Shown: positions 1-11,092 of the stretch, piece by piece
Position numbering within the stretch: the first letter of the stretch is position 1
Layout of the letters: each line of letters begins with the position of its first letter
Origin: Psococerastis gibbosa
Taxonomy: Eukaryota > Arthropoda > Insecta > Psocodea > Psocidae
Assembly: GCA_963971405.1 (NCBI GenBank)
Contig: OZ020489.1
Coordinates: forward strand, 1,798,001 to 1,862,000
Reading direction: 5' to 3'
DNA length: 64,000 nucleotides
The notes under the pieces: model-generated
What the model saw: the letters and a program-made list of their open reading frames with translations, nothing else
The model's database searches: none
Told to the model about the DNA's origin: nothing
Program-made: the position numbers and the translations under genes

Positions 1-1635
1 CATTTAGCCATGTTTTTTTCTCCGCAGAATTTAAGGTGTCTCGTACCACTTACTGAATAACATTTATATGGTTTTGAATGCACTTTTATTTCTTTTTTTG
101 TAACGCATGTTATGTTATGTCCATAACGACCAATTACAAATCCTAGCAAATATCCCATGTAGTATGTGCGGCATACGTCAGCGGGACAACGCATTAAACA
201 GTGGCAACATAAATTATTTGCAAGGAAATATTAGCAGGAAGCAGACGACGACGACGACGACGATGACGCTGTTGCTGCGACACCCAGGGGACACATGCTT
301 TAAAAAACACCCCCTCCTCCCCTACAAGTCTTAACGATGTTTGTGGCGGGAGCTCCTTAATGGCGGAAGGGTTAGTACATATCCACCGTGGAGTGTTCTC
401 ACCAGATAAACGTTTTTTTGTTTTTGTTTAAGCTGCTCCCCTCCCCCACAGTTCTTTTGTTCCCAACACAATTGTTTTCCCTTTGGCCTCTTTTTATAAG
501 TGATATCCGAGCTGTTTACATGGCTTTATTGGCTAAACAGTACAATCCTAAATATGGATTCGTGGAAACACTATAGATTAATAAAATGCACTACGCGCAA
601 TAGGTAATCAAAGCTATTGTATGTCAACAAAGCATTGCACAAAAACAATGTTAAATTAGACCTACAACTAAACAACCTGCTGCCCTGGAGAAAAATACAT
701 ATAAATATAATTTAATACTGGACGGCACCGCCATGTTGCCGTGTACGACCACCATCACTTGCAGAGTACTAGACAGGAGTGCCATCGACCGAATTGCCGA
801 GCAGTATTGTTTACCGTGACTTTTCAATCACGGCCCTAAAAATGCTCTCTACACAATTTTGTGCGGCTCCAACAATTTTAAAGGTTGACATGGAGAGTTT
901 TCTGCCAAGCATTTGGACACGTGGCCACAATTAATATTCCTCACAGAAAATTTCAAAGTTTGTACTGAAACCAGAGAAAAACCGGGAAAGATGTCACTAA
1001 CTGCAGGCCTCCAAAAAATAGATTAACTCAGAAACAAGGGGTGATAATTTTCCAACCATCTCACGTAGTTTACCAAGAAAATGTAAATTCTACACTTTTA
1101 AACATGAAAACATAAACTTTTCTCACAGATTTACAAAAATTGCATTTTTTTCCTGCGAGGCCTCGGGAAACCCTTTGCCCCCACCCTGCATATACTTCAC
1201 TACAAAACTTTCCCCCGCGAATAAACTTTTGCAACTTTTTTTTCTCAGCCTCCACTAGTTCTTTTACCAAGTTTTGCAGAAGCTTTGCTGCATAGACTTT
1301 TTCCACTTTATACGAAATCCCTCTCAAAAGATTTGAATAAAAAATGTTTAACGTACCAAGTAGTGTATGGTGGTTGCATTTGCCCGGGGCATTTCAATGA
1401 GTTGAAGTTTTCTTGGAGGAAATTGCAATTGTTAGGAATGTTGGTAGCCTGCACGTTTCATATGCCTCTTGCCTCTCCACCGGATTGGTTTCTGGCAAAC
1501 TTTAAAGTACCCATCAAAATATAAATTTCTATTGCTCCATTACTTTCCTACGTTTCCACATGCTTTTACAAAATTTACTAAACATACCATATTGAAAATA
1601 TAGAAAGTAGCGGGCACGGAACAGTGATTATTTAT
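1..1635. other. Unrecognised intergenic DNA
   Basis: No gene, RNA or transposon is recognised here. The stretch is AT-rich with no long reading frame that resembles a protein. The only obvious structure is a short (ACG)n microsatellite at about 243-266. It may be spacer DNA; nothing indicates a promoter. Confidence 0.5.
243..266. repeat. (ACG)n trinucleotide microsatellite
   Basis: About eight tandem ACG/GAC triplets, with one variant (GATGAC) near the right end. It is a simple sequence repeat with no coding context. Confidence 0.85.
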
Positions 1636-1773
1636 TATAACCGAAATTAGAGTGTATAGAAAAAAAAAATGGGCTTGGCGGGATTCGAACCCACGATCTA
1701 CGCCTAACCGGGGCGTCGTCTTAACCGCTGGACCACAAGCCCCGACAAGTCCACTAAATGCCAAATCCTCTAC
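1636..1773 (-). mobile_element. tRNA-bearing inverted-repeat element, copy 1
   Basis: On the minus strand the order is a short left remnant (AGAGGATTT, plus-strand 1764-1772), a spacer of about 20 bp, a complete tRNA-like sequence (1671-1742), a run of ten T, then the start of the right arm (CTCTAATTTCGGTTATA). The same arm, T-run and tRNA parts recur at 1894-2112 and 60108-60250, so this is a dispersed element and not a lone tRNA gene. Here the outer parts of both arms are missing or diverged. A tRNA-derived SINE is the alternative reading, but the shared tail lies beyond the T-run, where Pol III would normally stop. Confidence 0.65.
1671..1742 (-). tRNA. tRNA-like sequence, GGT at anticodon position; probably not a working tRNA
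   Basis: The minus strand folds as a full cloverleaf: a perfect 7-bp acceptor stem (GGGCTTG/CAAGCCC), a 3-bp D stem, a perfect 5-bp anticodon stem (ACGCC/GGCGT), an AGATC variable loop and a 5-bp T stem with loop TTCGAAT. The A box (TGGTCCAGCGG) and B box (GGTTCGAATCC) match the Pol III consensus. A ten-T terminator follows the discriminator A directly. The anticodon loop is CCGGTTA, so position 33 is C and not the near-universal U, and position 37 is a pyrimidine. By position the anticodon would be GGT (Thr). The loop argues for a transposon-borne pseudo-tRNA that may still be transcribed. Confidence 0.6.
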
Positions 1774-1893
1774 TTATGCTGTAATTGACATGATTCGTGT
1801 TGCTAGACAGGTTAGCACAACTACACAACTATCTAACCGAACAGGTCTGTAAGCTGACTTAATTGCATAAAGGCAATGCTTTATTCATTAAAC

Positions 1894-2112
1894 TGTAGTA
1901 TTATATGGTATATATAACACTGACATTAAATTAACTTTGGTTGAAGAGGTAACCTCCTCGTTATAACCGAAATTTGTGGTCCAGCGGTTAAGACGACGCC
2001 CCGGTTAGGCCCAGTTTTTTCCGTATCCTCTAATTTCGGTTATAACCAGGAGGTTACCTCTTCAACCAAAGTTGATTTAATGTCAGTGTTATATATACCA
2101 TATAATACTACA
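1894..2112 (+). mobile_element. tRNA-bearing inverted-repeat element, copy 2
   Basis: Two 81-bp arms (1894-1974 and 2032-2112) are inverted copies of each other; by eye they differ at two positions. Between them lie 57 bp holding a tRNA fragment (TGTGGTCCAGCGG, then the anticodon region CGGTTAGGC) and a T6 run. The T arm of the tRNA has been lost. The arms begin at the outside with TGTAGTATTATATGG and end at the tRNA with ATAACCGAAATT. Copy 1 lies only 120 bp to the left in the opposite orientation. Confidence 0.7.
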
Positions 2113-4270
2113 ATATAATTATTATTCCTTGAGAACTGTTACTTAACGGTTTTTAGGGAATTGTGTGGAGCACTAGCAGCACTAGCCTGAGCACTGCCAG
2201 ACATTTAAACAATAACCAACACACTGTGGGCTCACTTTTTTCAGGACACCCGGGCAAGTGAAGGTAAGGTAGCTTACACATCTGTGGACACAGTAAATAT
2301 TTACCAACATATCCAGTCATAGTCGTCTTTCCAGTACGTATAAACCACATCTCCAGCAATTGCACTACGCTTATGTTAGTAGATTGGAACCTCCAATATC
2401 ATGTACTTTTATTTAATATGAATTATGTGTAATATATACGAGGCGTGATCATTTTAAATAACGTGCAAAATCAAAAATTAGACAAAATACTGTGTAGAAC
2501 ATTGGTGTCTGTCTCCTTTGAAGATACACAGCCACAAAGTCGAAATAGCATTCAGTACATTCTCAGCATTAGAGTCACCTCTTACCTTAAAACCGAGCCG
2601 GCCGCCAAACCAAGTTGAATCCAGCGGACCAGAGCAGGTTCAAAGCTGCAGATGACTTGGTTGTGTGCACAATGCCGGTAGGGAAACATGGTAGGACTTG
2701 TCCTGGTCACCTCCGAACTAATCGTGTGACTTCACTGTGTTTCCCAAGTGGTTCGGAATCCACTATAATCAGGAGGTCCACTGTCCTATGGGCTGGGGCA
2801 TAGGACAGTCAAGTCGAGGTCGCTCTATGGGCCCAAATTTGAGGCCTAAGTCGTTATTAACCCGACGAACACTACTACTACTACTACTACTACTACTACC
2901 TTAAAACCGAGAATTAGCCGTGACGTGATTGCAAATGGTAAACAAGATTGGGTGGACCCTTATCTACATTAAGCTGACAAATCCAAATAAAATAAACAGG
3001 AAAGCCTTGCGTAAATCCTGCGGGAGACAACAGCGAGAGCTTTTCGAAATTGGCTACAGGCTGAAGAGTGCTTGTCAGCAGTGACTAATAGTGAGCGGCG
3101 AAATATGATAATTAGGCGGCGAGGGGGGGGGGGCAATATGCCTGCGTCGGACAAGGGCCGAACACAAAACCCATTAATCTGGAGCTTTCACTTATGGTGT
3201 AGAGGTATATCGCTATCCCCTATTATTCTTATGCTTGTGACCGCCATTTTGGGGCATGAATATTACATTTCAAAGGAATCCATTAGTATGACAGATTGTG
3301 TTATTTGTAGCCCTCAACTACTGAAGTTCCCGTCAATGGAAATAGTCTTGTCTGAATTGTAAGTTGGGTGAATTCCTCGGGTTTATTGGCTCCAGTCAGC
3401 AGCGGGCAATAGTCTTATGTATGAGTGTATGTAAAACGCTTGTAAGCTGTAGCTACTGCAGCTACACATTGCCAACTTAGGAAACAACTTACAGAAGACA
3501 GATTGATGACGCTATTACATAAAAAGGTGGTCGCCACAAGAGTCGCTCAAAGGACAACAATTCAGACGAGAAAGGGTGACAAATGTCCGAGGCTGACAGC
3601 TTAGCCTTAATTACGCAACTTTTGTGCGACCCCGTAGTTTAAGGTGGCCCGCGATTCGTGTTGTGGCCCGCCACACAAACTTTCCACCACCGCGACCCTT
3701 GTTAACGCACGACGCCACGTCAATCTTCTTTGCCCTGAATTTTTCGCTGTTTTCTTGTAACCGTGATTTTAACTTTGTGGTTCTTAACCTTTTTTAAATG
3801 TAAAAAAGGTTTTCATTTGGCTTAAATAAAGGCGCTCAACTGAAATTATGAGCAAGAGTGAAAAAGAGGTCAATGATTTATTTAGCATTTTGCATGACTC
3901 ACGAAGCAGATTTTTGTGAGATTCTTCCAGCATTCTTCCAGGATGACATGTCATGAAAAATATGCAATAAGTTAATTTCCAGAGTACCTAACGGCGCAGT
4001 GAAATCAAGAATCGAGCATATTAAAGGTCATCAAACGCGCTTTCCAATAATGTATTTAACAGGACAATTCAATTTTCACAATTGGGTTTTCCGAAACTTC
4101 CTCTGAACAGATGTTGGCAATATCCAGAACACTTTAAGGTGCAGAGTCAAAATTAACGTGAGGCATTTTAAAATGAACAATATCGCATTATGAAATGAAA
4201 AAATCCCTCTCGGCTATGGCCGATCAGGTGTAGGGAGATTCCGCAGACCCTGCTTTTCCTCTACGCTACC
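2113..4270. other. Unrecognised intergenic DNA with one dispersed repeat
   Basis: No gene is seen. The stretch contains a dispersed repeat ending in (ACT)n (2740-2898) and an 11-base G run (3123-3133). The reading frames here are short and have no recognisable domains. Confidence 0.45.
2740..2898 (+). repeat. Dispersed repeat with (ACT)n tail
   Basis: The block around 2754-2785 (TTCGGAATCCACTATAATCA and the AGGAGGTCCAC that follows) recurs on the opposite strand at about 39527-39558. A run of about nine ACT triplets closes this copy at 2869-2898. A core followed by a short tandem tail suggests the 3' end of a SINE or LINE; the family is not identified. Confidence 0.5.
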
Positions 4271-4589
4271 CAGAGGCGTAAAGTTTTAGAATGATGGCGG
4301 GGGCAAAACTAAGTAGACCTTATGACGTCATCAGGCAGGATTGAAGAAAAAATTGATAATATAATAGAAAAATTGTAGAGTTTTACGCATTTTTTAATAG
4401 TTGTAAAGTATAGCTGTAGATTTTACAAAGCTAAAAAAAGAATGCTTATATTCATATTGCTGCAAAGGGGACTATGAAGTAAGAACCACGTCTTACAATG
4501 CTCGAAGCTGGGGGGGGGGGGTAAAGCCAAAAGGAGCTGGGGGGGGTGCAAGTTGGACCGTGCCCCCCCCCCCCAACTTTACGCCCCTG
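4271..4589. mobile_element. hAT-like MITE, 319 bp
   Basis: Terminal inverted repeats CAGAGGCGTAAAGTT (left) and AACTTTACGCCCCTG (right) bound the element. The flanking octamers ACGCTACC and ACGCTATG agree at six of eight bases, as expected for an aged 8-bp target duplication of the hAT superfamily. There is no coding capacity. The inside holds poly-G/C runs at 4510-4521 and near 4563-4574, and a GAGTTTTACGC module shared with the repeats near 34.1 kb. Confidence 0.65.
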
Positions 4590-6947
4590 ACGCTATGTGT
4601 AATAGAAAATAAAAAAACTTCATTATTTTCCCGATCACAACATCAACACACAAAACACTCTTGTGTTCCAAACTATGACGACTATGAACTTTTACTTATT
4701 AAATTATTTTTACTTTGACTGGACGTCATCTTGAAATCGTTAATTTGTCGTAAAAAGTGTAGCTTACCATTATCGTAGATAATAATACGATCTTTCAGTC
4801 AGATTTTAATTCATTCCTCTGCGACCAATATTGACTGAGATATGAATTATATAAGTTTTCAATCGGCCGCCATCTTATAACTAAATAGCGGATCTAGCTG
4901 GTTACCAAACTCGATCAAGGCATTTGTATGATCAATTTTTGTGCCAAGTTTCATCCAAGTCGGATAATATTTACGGAAGTTAGAGTGTTTCCTAAAATCG
5001 ATATACATATATATATATATAACATTTTGAACGGAGGGTGGTTTTAGGCTCAGGGGGTCATGAAATGAAAAGTTGTGAAGTCGAACATTGGTCGCCATCT
5101 CAATAGGTAGATGAATCTCCCTAAAAATGAAAACCCAGTTATAATATGGTGTATGAAATAGACCTCTAGTTACAATAGTAAGTAAGTTAAGTAAATAATT
5201 TATTGCAATAAGACTTCTCTGATGGCCCCGCAATCAATATTTTATGTAAAAACTGAAAAAAGTTTAATTATAATCCAATATATAGTATTATATATCATAT
5301 CGTTCACTCTGATAGGACCGAGGGCAAAAAATGAATTTGAGGAGAATATAGACCGAAAATTGAGTAATACTGTTATTACATAATCAACTAAATAATACAC
5401 AATAGCCCAATGTTTTCCCCGAGAGAAAATAAATTTCCCTCGCGGATTTCGAACATGGATCAATCCTTATTCTTGTCTGTTTTCTTTCAATTTTTATTAA
5501 GTAGCGTGCAAGTGAAAAAGGCCGCTCTTGGAATATCAATCAATGCGCTACAAAGCCTCCTCACCCTTTCTACAACGCCATTTATTTCCTTTCTCCCGGG
5601 CTGCATTAAAACACATGGACAATGCCGACACTGTTTACATTCTGGGCTGGCTTTGTTTATTTTGTATTATGGCTGTCTTTGTTAATCGGATTTAGTTCAA
5701 TTTGCCAGCACAATATGATGGTAGTGCGGAGTTGCTTTAGAAAGAGAGGGGGGGGGGGCTGCGGCATTTCGCGTGATATTGTAACTTTCTTTGAATAACT
5801 TATGACTCAGCACTCAGTAGCGGTCAATATCATCTGTAATAGCCGTGTGTTATCATTAAAAAAAATCTATTCTTATCATAGCAGTATCTACCATCGGTGA
5901 TACAGAGTACGGAGTACTTACTGTGCGCCAGACGTTTCGTCCAGCTCTGCGACTCACATCTTCAGTAGACTGCGTTGAATATATTGGTTTTAGCTACCCA
6001 CTCAGTCTCACCTGTACTCTGCTCGTTGCATGAGCATTGTTCCCGACTCAAGCTGTCAGTCACAGAGCTGACAAAACGCCTGTTTTAAAAACTTCACTTA
6101 ACCTGCTTATTGGAGTTAGGAAGTAAACAAATAGAAGGGAGAAATAGCACAAGATGATGTAGAGGTTATCACCCTGCCCACGGCAGGCAGATACGACAGC
6201 TTTTTTTTTTTTTTTTTTTTTTTTTTGAGCCCTACTTCCTATTCTGTTCCTTTTATAAATATTTGAATATGAATTATATAGTAAAAGCAGTCAGCAGCAC
6301 ATACAGGTTGAAAACAGCCAGCACAAGTGTACCTGCAGGAAAATGTGAACTTAAGTAAAAGGGTTGGTAATGCATATTGGAGTTGGTCGGGAAACAAAGA
6401 GGTTACAAACAGTAAAGAAACGAGAACTTGTTGGCTGTCAGGGATTTTCCCGCTGACATTTTTGGCTGATGAGTACCCCATTGTTCGCTACGCAATTTAA
6501 AATTCGACTCAATGAGTTCATTTCATCTAAAACTGGTGTTGTTTCTATCAAAATATAGTCTAGATGATTTACAGTTGGGATTTTTTTGACTTGGCTGAAA
6601 GGTACTTGTATTTACGGCCCGGGCGCCACGTCATCCAGGGGTGCAAAATAGTCAACATTCATATTGCATAACGAAATAAATTAAAACATGACATTAATTA
6701 ACATTTAAAAATGAAAATCTGAACTGCAATTATTTGGATTTCATTGTGAAATGGGGGTTTATATAGGCTGCAATAACGCTATTACATATATACATTATAT
6801 AAGTTTATAAACATTATGACAATTTCGGTAACGTTGCCACATATAAGAGGTCTTTCTCACAAAGAAAATCAAAAAAAAATAAAAAATTAAGAACGACAAT
6901 GTCTCAAGAGAGGCTGAAGTCTCTAGCCCTTTTGTCCATTATGCGAA
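4590..6947. other. Unrecognised DNA with low-complexity tracts
   Basis: No gene is supported. Notable pieces are a short (AT)n at about 5007-5023, a 26-base T run at about 6201-6226 (possibly the poly-A tail of a minus-strand retroposon), and a block at 5900-5970 with GACGTTTCGTCCAGCTCTGC that resembles dispersed arthropod repeats. The 124-residue minus-strand frame at 4859-5233 has no recognisable domain and crosses the AT repeat, so I treat it as chance. Confidence 0.4.
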
Positions 6948-7387
6948 TAAGGCCACACCTTAAAGCCCCGCAGTTTTGTTGAAACTCACCTTTGCGCATA
7001 TTTTTTGAAAACAATATCCCCGGGGGAGACCCCCTCTTTCCAGTCTTCGTCTGCAAAATCTGAAGTTTTGGTCAGGCAAAATGCACTGAACCCCATTATT
7101 TCGCACTGAAAGCTTATAAAAGGTTTCCCCAGGGTGAAACTTTTGGACCCTCTTCTTGCGAGCACTTTCAAAAAGTTAGGTTTGCAACATTGCTGTTGTC
7201 AAAATACGTAAACCTCCACTATTTTTTCAAATATTTCCATTGGGGGATACCTCCGCACCCCCTTTGCTTGCTGTTATATTTTTTGTCTGCAAAATCAAAG
7301 CGTTACTGTTATCAAAATTCGTAAACCCCCACTATTTCAGACCTTTTTTTAATTTCCAACGCACCTCTCCCTCGGTGTGGCCCTGTG
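6948..7387. mobile_element. Diverged TIR element of the GGGGGAGACCCCC family
   Basis: Short inverted ends GGCCACACC (6952) and GGTGTGGCC (7374) bracket about 420 bp. The inside contains modules (CCCCGGGGGAGACCCCC, and GTAAACCCCCACTATTTCAG) that recur in the tandem array at 30.6-31.8 kb. It is non-coding. The superfamily is uncertain, but the GGCGTAA-type relatives elsewhere in the window suggest hAT. Confidence 0.45.
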
Positions 7388-10300
7388 TGAAGGACTCTAA
7401 GCCCCCTTAATTTAAAAGCAGCGTATGTCCAAAAGTGTTTGTTAGAACGGCTTTCCCATTTTTCATTTTATTTATGAAAATGGCGCCAAATGATACATTG
7501 CCCCTTATAGACTTATCGTTACTGGTTTTCGATACAGCACTTTCCCTTTAAATATTACATGCATGAAGCATGTTCCCTAATGAACTGGCATGAAATGACC
7601 CGTAACAAAATAGAATAAATATTAAAATTAACATAAATAACAATAGAAATTCGCTATGGCGGCCGTAAGTATAGAAAATCGCTAAGTCGATTATTGATCA
7701 CTCTCGAATTAATCGGCTTGGGGTGTCAGCATCAGTACTTAACTTACGGTGCGCCAACCCCACAGCCCGTGCATAATCGGTAAGATATATCTATTACTTA
7801 ATATACTGTATATGGACGGGGCCTCTGGGCCTTTCATTCTTTTTATGCGCTCTGGTCCTTTTATCGAGCGATCGTTTGCACTATATAAGTGAATTGCTTT
7901 CTTTATTTAGCGATAAGGTAGGATGTTTCTTTCCAATATTTCAATCAAATTAATTAAATTTAATGGATATGACTTAAAATGGCTGAGACACAATCAACAG
8001 ACAAGTGATTATACGGACTTTAAGTCGCTAAAATGGAAAACATAGGGTGAGTGATAAAGACATGTGATACAAGGTAGGGACGAATTTCCAATACACATGC
8101 AATTATTTTAGTAGGCTACATGGCCTGTAATCGGCACAAAAATAAACCAAAACTACAAAGTTGTACGAGAGTCAGCTAGAAATGAAAATTCAAAAAGGTA
8201 CGGCATGTTGATGATGCTTTTCTAAATGGCGGCCGTCCTTTCAGCAGTAACCTTTCAAAAAAGGATACAACACCAAACAAAAGCCCCTTTGATGTGCCCT
8301 CCCCCTCCCCAACAAAAGTCTTAATCCCCACTGCTCTACATATTTGCCCATCCCCCAGCTGCCACAATGCTTTGGTCGGCAGGAGGATACACACCTGCCG
8401 TACAGCAGCACAAATTAATTCTGACAGTGTCCAACATTTTTTCATTGAGTGAAAATGATGCTTAACGTAATTTTAAATAAAATTTGAAATTAATTTACAG
8501 AGAGAAGGCTGTTTGGTTATTCAGATTGTAACAAAAGTCACCAACAAAAAACAAAGGCAGCCCGGGTAATTAGGTTACTGCGATTTTTAAGGGTAAATGA
8601 GCTCGAACTTCGTCCGAGTTTCTGCTTCAAAACTCCATGGGCTCTTTACCTACCATCTCTTGCCTACTTTCACTTCTTTTTCTTCAATGCCCCTTCCATC
8701 AAAGATTGCCGATCATCATGGCAATCGTTGTCACGTGGACTCCCCAAAAGGAAGTCAAGTGCGTATGGATATTACAACTGAGTACTCCTTCTGATAGCTT
8801 GGCAATTTTTAAAAGCAGCCACAAACTATAGGAAGACTTATTAGAAATCAAAACGTTACCGCTATCAAAAGTTTTAGTTAAATGTAAGGAAGGGTTGGTT
8901 TTCCGACATTCGATATTGCCTGAGGTACAGCAGGGAGGAAGGGGGTGGGGAGGCTTTGAAAACCAATTAGGGGGGGGGGATGTTTGCCGTGAATTATTTT
9001 AATAAAATAATTCAATTACCTACCTGGCTTCCATTCGCCAGTTAATGGCTATTGCTCTGATAAATATTATCCCAGAATTAGCCTTTAGTTTTTATTAATT
9101 TTTGTTTTTATGACTTACGCAACCTTTGCCATATAGTAGTAGTATGTACCCATATTAAATAAAAATCTTATCATTGAGATGTAACACGTTCGACGATCTC
9201 TCGCCATAAAAGCGTACTGCGATGAGTCCATCAAAAACAATATCAATTTTGGCCTTTTGGCGTGAGGCACATTCTCAATCTAATGCCTAGTTCATTAATT
9301 GCATCGGCTTCGGTGGGAAGGTGGTAGCGTTCTTGTACTTGTGCGAGTCTCTACACACCTTGCAATCAGAAACGTGTTGTACCCCGACACAAGTACCCAT
9401 TAGGTTAGTTAGTGAGGTGACTGAAGAAGTCAATCGAATACATTTATTGAATTGTTTGCATGCGATTACCCTTAAAAACAAAAACAAAAATATGTGGACG
9501 ATCAGCTGCCAGTCAGATCAGACCGACAAATTAGTGTGACGCCACGTTTTACTCCATTCTAAAGCACGGATTATCGTTTTGAAATGAGTGTCGTAGTGTT
9601 GTTGACTGGCGAACAGTTTAGACAATAACTAAAGACTGCAGATATAGCGTACGCACGCCTCTTGTCACAGGGTGAGCTACGAATACCGCATATAATATCT
9701 TCCATAAGTAGTGATCATCGACGTATATTTTCATAGCATGCAGCGCTCTTTGGTAGGTATCGTAGCTTCTTAATTACTTTTTCTTTCAGCGTAAGAACAC
9801 AATGGAATCGGATACGAGTGTCCGTAAAATAACGCATTCAAAATGAGTATTATCGTATATAAGGTATTGTTCCACAAATTTACTACCCAGTACAATATAG
9901 ATTACTAGTCCGAGGTATAACTTGTTGAAAGGAAGCATTAGTCAAGTAATGCTTCCCTATAACCTGCGGAAAAAGTGAGGACTGTGAGGCGTACAAAGTC
10001 AGCATGTGCCCTCGCCTCAGGTTCAGCCCGCCTCCCCCTCCCCTTATTGATCTAACTAAGCCGGGAAGCTCGGCTTCTCTCGGCCGTTTCCGGGCCCCAT
10101 CGTAATTTTTCCCCCTCACCATGGCTTAAAATTTCGAAAACGGGTCTGAGTAGTCAAGGTTGTACAGCCCTTTGAGCAATCAGCAACCCCTAGCTCTCAG
10201 GGAAACAAAGAAATTTAGCAGAAAACGAGCGCGAGCTTTTTGACATTCAAATTAAGGGTAGAAAGGCTGGACGTTGTTTGGGTACGTACCTGTACTTGTA

Positions 10301-10960
10301 CTATAGTATGCAAATGCAAAGGTGTTGGCAAAAAACTGCTGCAGTCAAATGAAATTAACGCGACCTTTTCAGTCTGTGTGCTTTGAGACAGGGCGCTCCT
10401 TTACTTTACTGTATAAAGGGCCCTGTACAGTGCACCTGCATATCACCTCACAAAAGGCATGATTCACCATGCTGCATGTATTTCAGACAATATAATGTAT
10501 ATACAACTTTTGTTTTTTTATTCTTTAAAATTACATTACAAAAGTGTAGGAGTTCAGGTTCACGCGTCATTGCCCCAATTTGGTAATTGTAAAGTTAGCC
10601 TATCGTACTGAATACGCATTACAGTCTCACAACAGTACGAGAAACACAAGTACAATACGAATCACATAGAGTAATATCGCATCACCCATTGCCGACTAAT
10701 ACCCACTCGAATATTGTTCCAATATCGAATATTATTGCCACAATATTCGATCCAATAAAAATGGGTCTAACAAAAATTGGGAAGTTAACACTTAAATGCA
10801 GATCCAAATCAAATAATTCAACATAAACATTCCAAATATTTTTTCGATCAAAAATAATATTGGATCGAAGAAATATTCGAATGTTTAATGAGGGCCAGTA
10901 ATCAAACTCAAGAACATAATTGAGGGTATGGTTGAAGGCACCAACTGAAGAGGACGATAG
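7388..10960. other. Unrecognised intergenic DNA
   Basis: No gene is supported; reading frames are all under 90 residues and lack recognisable motifs. Minor structures are a G run near 8968-8978, an 11-bp-arm palindrome at about 8991-9013, a 10-bp-arm hairpin at 9931-9956, and an imperfect inverted repeat of about 180 bp around 10705-10885 built on CGAATATT motifs. Confidence 0.4.
9931..9956. repeat. Perfect hairpin, 10-bp stem and 6-base loop
   Basis: GGAAGCATTA, loop GTCAAG, then TAATGCTTCC. The stem is perfect. It has no U run beside it and no gene nearby, so no function is assigned. Confidence 0.6.
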
Positions 10961-11092
10961 AGGATGGAGTACCTAGAGGATGATGTCATGAAGGACCTAG
11001 GGTGCGACACCTATGAAGGACGGAAAAGGACCGCACAAAACAGACAAGAGTGGAGGAGAAAAATACAACATTCGCTGCAAACCAATCCTTAG
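10961..11092 (+). mobile_element. LINE 3' end: C-terminal 43 codons of a reverse-transcriptase ORF
   Basis: An open frame of 43 codons ends in TAG at 11090-11092. Its product runs YLEDDVMKDLG, then RKRTAQNRQEWRRKI, then QTNP. The AQNRQEWRR block preceded by an RW/RM-x-DD-type segment is the usual C-terminal signature of several non-LTR retrotransposon ORF2 proteins. The stop is followed by a short AAGAAGAAGAATC tract, as at many LINE 3' ends. The copy is strongly 5'-truncated: nothing recognisable of the catalytic domain lies upstream. The clade is not resolved. Confidence 0.6.

Noticed and set aside
1652-1852. Plus-strand 66-residue frame containing RDSNPRSTPNRG
   Set aside because: This is the familiar antisense translation of a tRNA-like sequence and not a protein.
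4859-5233. Minus-strand frame of 124 residues
   Set aside because: It crosses an (AT)n tract, has no recognisable domain and lies among repeat-like sequence.
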